Part shown: positions 1 through 6,725 of the stretch, piece after piece
How positions within the stretch are numbered: the stretch's first letter is position 1
How the letters are laid out: each line of letters begins with the position of its first letter
Source of the DNA: Chitinophagaceae bacterium UBA3430
GTDB lineage: Bacteria; Bacteroidota; Bacteroidia; Chitinophagales; Chitinophagaceae
Reading direction: 5' to 3'
Assembly (NCBI GenBank): GCA_002378975.1
Contig: DFST01000133.1
Span: 1 to 6,725 of the forward strand
Length of the DNA stretch: 6,725 bases
The notes under the pieces: generated by a model
Told to the model about the DNA's origin: nothing
The model's input: the letters and a program-made list of their open reading frames with translations, nothing else
Database searches by the model: none
Made by a program: the position numbers and the translations under genes

Positions 1-2622
1 CGCCTTAACAAACTGGTTCGTGGGCGTGTAAATGCGGAAAAATTTTGCCTGATCCGGAAATACCGCTCGCTCAAACTCATTTAATTGCTGTACGCCATCG
101 TTGTTGTAATCGATCCAGGCATATTCCCCCTGTCCGGCCGGCACTTCAAAATAGGAGAAATCGCGCCGTTGTTCTTGCCCGGCTCCAGCCTCATACAGGG
201 CATTTCCCTGTAACAATCCCTTCCACTCATTGAATTGATATTCCATCCTACCCAGAAAAGTGGTTTCATCTTTTTGTTTGGAAATAGTCGGGTCGATTAC
301 GTTTAACTGACGAATCGTAAAGTTGGCAAACAACTGTCGATGCGGATTTCGTTCAAGCGAGGTCTGTAGATTCCAATTCAAGCTCCGATCTGCTTTTTTC
401 CATGCTGGACCCAACGGCATACGATCACTTCGAGTAAAGAATTGAAGATTCCATCGATTCTTCCAATTATCGGGCGAACGCCAATAAGCCGTCCACACAT
501 CAAAATTGAATCCATTGAATCTCAACGTATCGGTTTGCCGGTCGCGCAGATCGTTTCGCTCCAACTGATAGTTGACCCCTAGGCGAGTATTCTTTAATCG
601 CGTCAATGTTTTGGAGAGATCCAACAGAGGCCGGAGGAAATCACCCCTTAAATCGGTTTTCTTGAAGGCGGTTCGAATAACTTGGTTGTCAAATCGCCAA
701 CCCTTCCATTGGTGACGATGACCGAAACTGGCTTGAAAACCCTGATAATCACTGCCCCGTTTGTATTGAACAACTCGCAATCGGATGTCTTGTTGTTGGC
801 TATCGATCAGACTCCAGGATCCCTGCAACAATCGTTCCTGAACAAATAAACCGATCGGCAAGGCTTCCAATCCCCAATCACGGGTGAATTCAATATTCCG
901 CAATCGTTCCAAGGGTCTGAATCGAGCATCCACCCATTCCGCCTCCAATTGGGTTTCAGAACGATAGCGTTTCATTAAATGTATATCTCGATTGTCTGTA
1001 ATCTTGATTCGGCCAGCCCATCCCCGATCGTCGCCACCTTCTTTGCTGGAAAATGTATTGACGTCGTTGTTGCTGCTCGACAATTCAGCTTGCAGGCGCG
1101 TGTGTGTATTCCACTGGTAAGATGCACCGGCATTCATGATTTGTTGTCGGCGTGGGGCGACCAGCAATTGAATCGGTTCAAAACGACCTTGCTTGATGCC
1201 GGCGACGGGTGCTATGTACTTATAAACCTTCCCATTGGCACCGTTGAAGTCAGGGATATAATTGCCATTCCCCTGCCCGAGATCGGTAAAAGCCAGCCGC
1301 CAGCGAGCCGTTGACGGATTGGTTGAGTATTGGTAAAAAGAATCCGTACCAAAAAAGATCTTCTCATAAAGAATCTTGTCGGCCGCGAACGTATCGAGTT
1401 GTGCAGTGGAATAGAAAGCATTTTGTATGCTATCCCCGATCTCGGCTAGAAATTGCTGTTGCTGACGGTCGAGTATTTGATTGATGGGGCTATTTCTGGA
1501 ATCCGAATTATTAAAAGCACCCAAGAAAAACTTCCATTTCTTGCCGTACTCAAGATCCTGTCTTAAAAACAGATTGGTATTTAAATAATTCCGCTCGGCA
1601 TATTCAAAGTCTACTTGTATGCGGCTGTCTTTGGTAATCATTCGTTTGGGGGTGAAAGTAACTTCAGCCGTATTGTAATTGATCACATAATCCTGGTCTT
1701 CGCCCCGCTGCAAAAGCACCCCATCGTAATAGACGCGCTCCGTATTGGCCAGCACCACAAAAAAGAATTCTCCATTGGGTCCACGCAGTCGATATGGCCC
1801 TTGATTCCCCTCCAACGGATCGATCTGCTGTCGGGTGAATTTACCTTTGGCAATGGAGGCACTGACCAAGGTAGATCCGCGTTCTTGCTTTCCTACCTGG
1901 TAGCCTGTTTGATACGACATGCCCTGCATGCGCTTATAAAAACGCAAATAATGAGAACGGTCTTCCCGAATATCAATATCGCCCAACTGAAGATTCCAGT
2001 TCTCTTTTTTGAATCGGATGTAGACTTGATCGAATTCGTTCAGTTGCTGCGTGCTGCCATCGGGCTGGATGGGTAGGTTATTATCCGTGATGGCAGCTTC
2101 CAATTGGATGCTATCACCCAAAATACCCGAGAGCTGTAAGTTCAGCGAACTGTTTACAACCGCATCCTGTGCATTTCCAAAACCGATCTGGCGACCAATG
2201 CTTCCATCGGCCCGAATATTGCCAAAGGAAAAACCACCACCCGTTCCAACACCCGGTGTATTTCCACTAAAAGGAGCTACATAGAATCGATTCTTGACAC
2301 TGTCATATCGATTTCGTTGAGTCAACTGATCGATCCGAAAGGGGAATACGCGATAATGAATTAATACGCTGTCGGCAGTCGGACGTTTTATCCAATATAA
2401 AAAAGCTGTACTTGGCACGATTCGATATTGGGAATTGGGAATTCCAGCTAGCTCCCAGCTTCCGGGTACCAGACTCAAGGTATCGATCCGCAGGCTGTCT
2501 GTTTGAGTGGAAATCCAGCGTAGCCGAAGATTGGAAACAGACGGCGTCTGCATCAGACCTTGGGCCCATGTTTTCGTGCTGAAACACGACCAGAGACAAC
2601 AAAGAATAAATAAGCGATACAC
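1..2622 (-). CDS. Large secreted, probably outer-membrane beta-barrel protein, SprA-like in style (3' end missing)
   Basis: I read 874 uninterrupted codons that run off the left edge, so the C-terminus is missing. The start is GTG at 2620-2622. An in-frame TAA at 2650-2652 lies upstream with no other usual start between, and GGAG sits at 2633-2636. Residues 1-20 form a signal peptide (MYRLFILCCLWSC, then TWA before Q21), which a later start would lose. The mature part alternates polar and aromatic residues, is rich in Q, N, R and Y, and has many short strand-like stretches, as in Bacteroidota outer-membrane barrels. Segments near residues 155-200 (NSSLNLQLSG, then LPIQPDG and QQLNEFD) and 271-330 (EGNQGPYRLRG, VYYDGVLLQRG, AEVTFTPKR) recall parts of SprA, the type IX secretion translocon. 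SprA itself is much longer (about 2,300 residues), so this may be a relative. Residues 838-849 form an EF-hand-like loop. The gene lies 45 bases downstream of the peptidase gene and is probably co-transcribed. Secretion to the envelope is well supported; the SprA link is from memory and tentative; the function is unknown. Confidence 0.85.
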   Translation of the reverse strand, partial: MYRLFILCCLWSCFSTKTWAQGLMQTPSVSNLRLRWISTQTDSLRIDTLSLVPGSWELAGIPNSQYRIVPSTAFLYWIKRPTADSVLIHYRVFPFRIDQLTQRNRYDSVKNRFYVAPFSGNTPGVGTGGGFSFGNIRADGSIGRQIGFGNAQDAVVNSSLNLQLSGILGDSIQLEAAITDNNLPIQPDGSTQQLNEFDQVYIRFKKENWNLQLGDIDIREDRSHYLRFYKRMQGMSYQTGYQVGKQERGSTLVSASIAKGKFTRQQIDPLEGNQGPYRLRGPNGEFFFVVLANTERVYYDGVLLQRGEDQDYVINYNTAEVTFTPKRMITKDSRIQVDFEYAERNYLNTNLFLRQDLEYGKKWKFFLGAFNNSDSRNSPINQILDRQQQQFLAEIGDSIQNAFYSTAQLDTFAADKILYEKIFFGTDSFYQYSTNPSTARWRLAFTDLGQGNGNYIPDFNGANGKVYKYIAPVAGIKQGRFEPIQLLVAPRRQQIMNAGASYQWNTHTRLQAELSSSNNDVNTFSSKEGGDDRGWAGRIKITDNRDIHLMKRYRSETQLEAEWVDARFRPLERLRNIEFTRDWGLEALPIGLFVQERLLQGSWSLIDSQQQDIRLRVVQYKRGSDYQGFQASFGHRHQWKGWRFDNQVIRTAFKKTDLRGDFLRPLLDLSKTLTRLKNTRLGVNYQLERNDLRDRQTDTLRFNGFNFDVWTAYWRSPDNWKNRWNLQFFTRSDRMPLGPAWKKADRSLNWNLQTSLERNPHRQLFANFTIRQLNVIDPTISKQKDETTFLGRMEYQFNEWKGLLQGNALYEAGAGQEQRRDFSYFEVPAGQGEYAWIDYNNDGVQQLNEFERAVFPDQAKFFRIYTPTNQFVKA

Positions 2623-2657
2623 GAAGCAGATTCTCCGTAAAAATATCGCTTATTTAT
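2606..2657. repeat. Perfect 14-bp inverted repeat bracketing the start of the outer-membrane protein gene
   Basis: The left arm ATAAATAAGCGATA (2606-2619) and the right arm TATCGCTTATTTAT (2644-2657) are exact reverse complements with a 24-base spacer. On the minus-strand transcript the spacer holds the GGAG (2633-2636) and the GTG start (2620-2622), and the downstream arm encodes residues 2-6. The arms are AT-rich and no T-run follows, so it does not look like a terminator. It could be an mRNA stem presenting or masking the start, or an operator-like site. The role is inference; the repeat itself is read directly. Confidence 0.8.
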
Positions 2658-2667
2658 CCCATTTGGG

Positions 2668-4827
2668 CTATTCCGTAATGCCTTCCAAAGCAAAGAGAAA
2701 GGCATAGTTCAGGGCTACTTCCTTGAGGTTGTCGAACCGCCCTGATGAGCCGCCATGGCCCGCCTCCATATTGGTTTTCAGAAGTAGTAAATTCTTATCG
2801 GTTTTGGTGGCGCGTAAGCGAGCTACCCACTTGGCTGGCTCGAAATACTGAACCTGACTATCGTGTAGGCCGGTTGTAACCAGCAGATTGGGATAAGTTT
2901 TCTTCTCAAGATTGTCGTAAGGCGAATAAGACTTCATATAGAAATAGGCCTCTTTGTTCGCCGGATTTCCCCATTCGTCGTATTCAGTGGTAGTAAGTGG
3001 AATCGTCGGATCGGACATGGTGGTGATCACATCCACAAACGGAACTTGGGCAATAACACCATTCCATAGTTCCGGTGCCATATTGACTACCGCCCCCATC
3101 AATAAACCACCGGCGCTGCCGCCCATGGCATAGAGATGTCCTTTACCGGTGAATTTCTGTTCGATCAGGTACTGGCCACAATCGATGAAATCTTGAAAGC
3201 TGTTTTTCTTTTTCAAGAGTTTACCGTCTTCGTACCAACTACGCCCCATTTCTTGTCCGCCGCGAATATGTGCAATGGCATATACAAACCCTCGGTTCAG
3301 TAAACTCAACCGATTGGCCGAAAAACTCGCGTCCATACTGGCTCCATAAGAGCCATACCCATAGAGCAGCAAGGGAGAACTCCCATCAATCGGAGTGCCT
3401 TTTTTATAAACGATTGATAAGGGCACGCGTGCACCATCCCGAGCCGTAACAAAACGTCTTTCCGTAACGTAGTCTTCGCGCTGAAAACCACCCAGTACCG
3501 GTTGTTGCTTGCGTAATTCTTTTTTTCTACCGGCAATCCGGTAATCGTAAGTGGAATTGGGCGTAGTTAGAGAGGTATATTGATAGCGATAGAAATCAGC
3601 CTTATACTCCGGATTGTTTCCCCCATATGCCATGTAGGCGGGTTCTCCAAAATCAAGGTAATGTTCCTTTCCGCTGGGCATTTCGCGAATACGCAATTGG
3701 GTCAACCCCTCTTTACGTTCATTGATCACCCAGAAATTTTGGAAAGGCTCAATGGATTCGAGCAGCACATCGGATCGGTTCGGGATGAGTTCTTTCCAAT
3801 ATTCACGAGTTGTGCGGTTGAGTGGGGCGCTCATCAGCCGAAAATTCTTTGCCTCCCAATTGGTACGAACCAAGAACTGATCCTCCCAATGGTCAATGCC
3901 GTAAAGAACGTCTTTGGTGCGGGGTTGAAATACCTGAAATTCACCCGTGGGGTCATCCGCCGATAGGATACGAGCTTCACTCGATAAGGTAGCGGAGGAG
4001 TAGATCACCAGGTATTTAGTGGAGCGGGTTTTATAAATGCCAATGTAATTGGAAGGATCGGTTTCAGTATAAACGGTCACATCGGAGCTACTAGCAGTAT
4101 TCAAGCTGTGTCGACAGATCTTTTCAGAAAGCAAGGTGACCGGGTTGTTGGAGGAATAGAAAAGATGCTTACTGTCGGCCGACCATACCGGGTCACCCCC
4201 GGTTCCCGGAATGGATTCTGATAATAGGACGCCCGTTTTCAGGTTCTTGATGAAGATCGTGTATTGACGACGCGACACGTCATCCACGCCATAAGCCAGC
4301 CATTGATTGTCCGGACTCACCTCTAGTCCACTCACCGAATAATATCCTTTCCCTTCTGCCATCTGGTCTACATCCAGCAATAATTCTTCGGCTGCATCCG
4401 GGGCCAACGCTTTTCGGTAATACTGGTAATACTGTTTTCCCTCGCGCGTCTTTGTGTAATAGCTGAATCCATTGTCGGTGATCGGCACTGATTCATCTTT
4501 TTCCTGTATACGGCCACGCATTTCAGCGATCAGATTAACTTGGAATTGTTTGGTTCCCGACATCATGGTATCGAGATAGGCATTCTCTGCATTTAAGTAA
4601 TCTACCACTTTGGAACTATCGGGTCCTTTTTTGAAAAAGTCATTCATCCAATAGTATTCATCCACGATCGTATCGCCATGCTGAACGAATGTGCGTGGGG
4701 TTTTATCTGCCGTCGGTGCCGCGATTCCCTGCGGCCAGGCATAGGGTGTGGGTTTCATGGTCTTGGTTTGACAAGAATGGATCAACAGTAAAATGGATCC
4801 AGCTAATAAAAAGGATATTCTTCTCAT
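2668..4827 (-). CDS. ptrB: Oligopeptidase B-type serine peptidase (S9A family), predicted lipoprotein
   Basis: This complete 719-residue protein belongs to the prolyl oligopeptidase family S9, oligopeptidase B (protease II) branch, whose members cleave short peptides after Arg or Lys. Residues 40-430 or so are the N-terminal beta-propeller that limits access to small peptides. From about 490 comes the alpha/beta-hydrolase domain. The triad is complete: Ser571 in GGSAGG, Asp656 in GLHDSQVQ and His691 in AGHGGSSGRF. The stretch IPLTTTEYDEWGNP (about 609-622) matches the protease II region whose acidic residues shape the basic P1 pocket, which favours oligopeptidase B over a proline-specific enzyme. 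Unlike cytosolic E. coli PtrB, it begins with RR, a hydrophobic run and Cys19 (LLLIHSC), a lipoprotein-type signal with an atypical His at -2. No acidic residues follow Cys19, so surface export is not indicated and a periplasm-facing anchor is my inference. Met24 is an alternative start that would give a soluble cytosolic enzyme. No Shine-Dalgarno is visible. The gene follows the sdh terminator directly and may share a transcript with the downstream outer-membrane protein gene. Confidence 0.95.
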   Translation of the reverse strand: MRRISFLLAGSILLLIHSCQTKTMKPTPYAWPQGIAAPTADKTPRTFVQHGDTIVDEYYWMNDFFKKGPDSSKVVDYLNAENAYLDTMMSGTKQFQVNLIAEMRGRIQEKDESVPITDNGFSYYTKTREGKQYYQYYRKALAPDAAEELLLDVDQMAEGKGYYSVSGLEVSPDNQWLAYGVDDVSRRQYTIFIKNLKTGVLLSESIPGTGGDPVWSADSKHLFYSSNNPVTLLSEKICRHSLNTASSSDVTVYTETDPSNYIGIYKTRSTKYLVIYSSATLSSEARILSADDPTGEFQVFQPRTKDVLYGIDHWEDQFLVRTNWEAKNFRLMSAPLNRTTREYWKELIPNRSDVLLESIEPFQNFWVINERKEGLTQLRIREMPSGKEHYLDFGEPAYMAYGGNNPEYKADFYRYQYTSLTTPNSTYDYRIAGRKKELRKQQPVLGGFQREDYVTERRFVTARDGARVPLSIVYKKGTPIDGSSPLLLYGYGSYGASMDASFSANRLSLLNRGFVYAIAHIRGGQEMGRSWYEDGKLLKKKNSFQDFIDCGQYLIEQKFTGKGHLYAMGGSAGGLLMGAVVNMAPELWNGVIAQVPFVDVITTMSDPTIPLTTTEYDEWGNPANKEAYFYMKSYSPYDNLEKKTYPNLLVTTGLHDSQVQYFEPAKWVARLRATKTDKNLLLLKTNMEAGHGGSSGRFDNLKEVALNYAFLFALEGITE

Positions 4828-4839
4828 ATGGCTCTATTT

Positions 4840-4864
4840 AAAAAGCCTGCATGTAGCAGGCTTT
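4840..4864 (-). terminator. Rho-independent-type terminator after sdhB
   Basis: On the minus strand AAAGCCTGC, a TACAT loop and GCAGGCTTT form a 9-bp perfect stem, and the T-run continues to five Ts (4844-4840). It begins 11 bases after the sdhB TAA (4876-4878), where an operon terminator is expected. The T-run is short and ends only 12 bases before the peptidase ATG, so termination may be partial. On the plus strand the arm also ends in TTT, but no plus-strand gene leads into it. Confidence 0.85.
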
Positions 4865-4875
4865 GATTAACTTGA

Positions 4876-5640
4876 TTAGCGTTCGGCTGAAAGACCGGCC
4901 GTCATGTATTCCCGGTTCAGTCGAGCGATGTTCTCAATCGAGATTCCTTTGGGACAAACCGCTTCACAGGCGCCGGTGTTTGTACAGGCTCCAAAACCCT
5001 CTTTGTCCATTTGAGCAACCATATTCAGGGCTCGTGATTTACGCTCCGGAGAACCTTGTGGCAACAAGGCCAGGTGCGATACTTTGGCGGAAACGAACAA
5101 CATAGCCGAGGAATTCTTGCACGATGCTACGCAGGCTCCACATCCAATACAGGCAGCGGCCGCAAATGCGGAATCTGCATGATCCTTTTCGATGGGGATG
5201 GCATTGGCATCCACAGCACTACCCGTATTTACCGATACGTAACCGCCGGCCTGAATGATCCGATCAAAGGCTGAACGATCGACCATGAGGTCCTTGATTA
5301 CGGGGAAAGAATTGGCTCGCCAAGGCTCTACGGTGATGGTGTCTCCGTCCTTGTATGCCCGCATGTGCAATTGACAGGTGGTATTCTTTTGCCAAGGCCC
5401 ATGTGGACGTCCGTTGATATACATCGAGCACATCCCACAAATTCCTTCGCGGCAGTCGTGATCGAAGGCGACGGGTTCGTTACCCTCTTTGATCAATTGT
5501 TCATTGAGTACATCGATCATTTCCAGAAATGACATTTCCGATGAAATGTTCGATACCGGATACGTTTCAAATCGACCCGCAGCCTGCGTATTGGGTTGAC
5601 GCCAGATCTTCAGGGTTAAATTCATGTTGTAGTGTTCCAT
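4876..5640 (-). CDS. sdhB: Succinate dehydrogenase / fumarate reductase iron-sulfur subunit
   Basis: This 254-residue subunit carries electrons from the FAD of SdhA through three iron-sulfur clusters to the quinone (in Bacteroidota normally menaquinone) at the membrane subunit of complex II. The N-terminal ferredoxin-like domain binds [2Fe-2S] through Cys63, Cys68, Cys71 (CREGICGMC) and Cys89. The C-terminal helical domain has CIGCGACVASC (Cys164, 167, 170, 174) and CTNTGACEAVCPK (Cys219, 225, 229). By analogy with E. coli FrdB, Cys164, 167, 170 and 229 hold [4Fe-4S], and Cys174, 219 and 225 hold [3Fe-4S]. All expected ligands are present and the length is normal. The start is ATG at 5638-5640, 17 bases after the sdhA stop. 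Met6 (5623-5625), giving MNLTLKIW, is an almost equally good start, as no clear Shine-Dalgarno decides between them. It is the last gene of the sdh operon, followed at once by a terminator hairpin. Confidence 0.97.
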   Translation of the reverse strand: MEHYNMNLTLKIWRQPNTQAAGRFETYPVSNISSEMSFLEMIDVLNEQLIKEGNEPVAFDHDCREGICGMCSMYINGRPHGPWQKNTTCQLHMRAYKDGDTITVEPWRANSFPVIKDLMVDRSAFDRIIQAGGYVSVNTGSAVDANAIPIEKDHADSAFAAAACIGCGACVASCKNSSAMLFVSAKVSHLALLPQGSPERKSRALNMVAQMDKEGFGACTNTGACEAVCPKGISIENIARLNREYMTAGLSAER

Positions 5641-5657
5641 GGCAAAGGATTTTCAAA

Positions 5658-6725
5658 TTATTTATAGCTCCGTTGAGAGGGTTTGGCAATTTCAAATTGA
5701 AGTACTTCTTTGTGCAGTGCCCATCCGCCAGTGGACTGATGTTCCCAAGCAGCTACATAGGCATATTCATCATCTTTACGCAAGGCCTCCCCTTCTTCGG
5801 TCTGGCATTCTTCTCGGAAATGGCCACCGCAACTTTCCGCGCGGTCGAGTGCATCGCGACACATCAATTCACCCAATTCCAAAAAGTCAGCTACCCGTCC
5901 GGCTTTGTCTAATTCGGGATTCATGCCGTTGACCACGCCGGGTATACGCACATCCGACCAAAATTCATTTTGTAAGCCCTGTATGTCGCGAATCGCTTCT
6001 TTGAGTCCATCTTCACTGCGCGCCATTCCACATTTGTCCCACATGATCTTTCCCAGACGTTTGTGAAAACTCTCCACGGTTTGATTTCCGCGAATATTCA
6101 TCAGCTTGCTGATGCGCTCGCTTGCATGCTTTTCCGCTTCCAAAAAGGCCGGATGATCGGTTGGGATGGGTTTGGTAGCGATCTCATCCGACAAATAATT
6201 TCCGATGGTGTACGGAATCACAAAATAGCCATCGGCCAAGCCTTGCATGAGTGCAGAAGCTCCCAATCGGTTTGCGCCGTGATCGCTGAAGTTTGCTTCG
6301 CCCAAGGCGTATAATCCTTTAACGGTGGTCATCAATTCGTAATCGACCCAAAGACCACCCATGGTGTAATGCACAGCCGGATAGATTCGCATCGGAACTT
6401 CGTATGGGTTTTCGCCGGTGATTTTCTCGTACATATCAAACAGATTCCCATACTCTTCTTTAACGACCTCTTTACCCAAACGGATCAAGGTATCGATATC
6501 CGGATTTTCAATCCCCTGCTTATTCGCTTCAGCTCGACCATATTTATTGATCAGGTTGGATTTGAAATCGAGATAAACAGCTTGTCCGGTCGTTCCAACA
6601 CCATAGCCCGCATCGCAGCGTTCTTTGGCCGCCCGAGAGGCCACATCGCGGGGAACTAGGTTCCCGAAGGCCGGGTAACGGCGCTCGAGGTAATAATCGC
6701 GTTCCTCTTCGGGAATATCATTGGG
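5658..6725 (-). CDS. sdhA: Succinate dehydrogenase / fumarate reductase flavoprotein subunit (5' part missing)
   Basis: This is the C-terminal 355 residues of the FAD-carrying catalytic subunit of complex II, which oxidises succinate to fumarate (or the reverse). The frame stays open to the right edge and reads ERDYYLERRYPAFGNLVPRD there. The gene therefore starts outside the window, and a GTG at 6642-6644 is internal. Bacteroidota SdhA proteins are usually about 640 residues, so the N-terminal FAD-binding part, including the covalent-flavin His, is off the edge. Active-site residues seen, by analogy with E. coli FrdA, are the proton-donor Arg in VPRD (codon 6648-6650), the substrate His in HYTMGG (6369-6371) and Arg in GANRLGA (6267-6269). 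The Arg-to-His spacing is 93 residues, against about 68 in E. coli FrdA, because of an insert with IDTLIRLGKEVVKEEYG that I associate with the Bacteroidota type. The last ~140 residues are the helical C-terminal domain, ending in QRSYK before TAA. It is the operon partner of sdhB; sdhC is expected further right. Confidence 0.97.
   Translation of the reverse strand, partial: PNDIPEEERDYYLERRYPAFGNLVPRDVASRAAKERCDAGYGVGTTGQAVYLDFKSNLINKYGRAEANKQGIENPDIDTLIRLGKEVVKEEYGNLFDMYEKITGENPYEVPMRIYPAVHYTMGGLWVDYELMTTVKGLYALGEANFSDHGANRLGASALMQGLADGYFVIPYTIGNYLSDEIATKPIPTDHPAFLEAEKHASERISKLMNIRGNQTVESFHKRLGKIMWDKCGMARSEDGLKEAIRDIQGLQNEFWSDVRIPGVVNGMNPELDKAGRVADFLELGELMCRDALDRAESCGGHFREECQTEEGEALRKDDEYAYVAAWEHQSTGGWALHKEVLQFEIAKPSQRSYK

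Noticed and set aside
979..1314. Plus-strand open frame of 111 codons
   Set aside because: It is antisense to the same large gene and has no leader, ribosome-binding site or recognisable domain.
1615..2076. Plus-strand open frame of 153 codons
   Set aside because: It is fully antisense to the continuous 874-codon minus-strand gene, which has a signal peptide and consistent protein style. The plus-strand translation shows no recognisable family.
2303..2602. Minus-strand open frame of 99 codons near the start of the outer-membrane gene
   Set aside because: It is a shifted frame inside that gene; the GTG-started frame with the signal peptide continues without a stop to the window edge.
2638..2645. 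TATTTTTA on the minus strand as a Bacteroidota -7 promoter box for the outer-membrane gene
   Set aside because: The last base differs from TAnnTTTG, no TTG is seen at the expected -33 distance, and the leader would be only a few bases long.
2658..2667. CCCATTTGGG as a small hairpin beside the 14-bp inverted repeat
   Set aside because: The stem is only 4 bp with a 2-base centre, which is too short for a hairpin loop and common by chance.
3580..3966. Plus-strand open frame of 128 codons within the peptidase gene
   Set aside because: It is antisense to a well-supported peptidase with an intact catalytic triad, so it is best explained as a shadow frame.
6642..6644. GTG as the sdhA start
   Set aside because: The frame continues upstream to the window edge with typical SdhA sequence (YPAFGNLVPRD), so this Val is internal.

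Overview
The window looks like a chromosomal segment from a Bacteroidota bacterium, most likely Chitinophagaceae-like. Supporting signs are the SdhA C-terminus ending in QRSYK, a succinate dehydrogenase iron-sulfur subunit with the CREGICGMC signature, an oligopeptidase B carried as a predicted lipoprotein, and a very large SprA-like outer-membrane protein. Start sites with little or no Shine-Dalgarno sequence also fit. The family-level placement is my inference from remembered protein style, not from a search.

All four genes lie on the minus strand, so the window reads from right to left. At the right edge is the 3' part of sdhA (5658-6725, open at the edge), followed 17 bases later by sdhB (4876-5640). 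Together they encode the soluble catalytic arm of respiratory complex II. The membrane cytochrome b subunit (sdhC) is expected upstream, beyond the right edge. A hairpin with a T-run (4840-4864) closes the sdh operon.

Only 12 bases beyond that terminator begins a complete oligopeptidase B-type serine peptidase gene (2668-4827) with an intact Ser-Asp-His triad and a lipoprotein-type signal peptide. After a further 45 bases comes an unrecognised large secreted protein (1-2622), which runs off the left edge with 874 codons visible. It starts with GTG and has a signal peptide. Its sequence style suggests a giant outer-membrane beta-barrel. A perfect 14-bp inverted repeat brackets the ribosome-binding and start region of this gene.

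Coding density is very high and no stretch over 300 bases lacks a gene. I see no mobile element, CRISPR array, tRNA or rRNA. The sdh part is ordinary core metabolism. The less ordinary points are the uncharacterised outer-membrane protein, the stem-loop over its start, and the terminator packed against the peptidase start. I found no convincing evidence of a new multi-gene system here.
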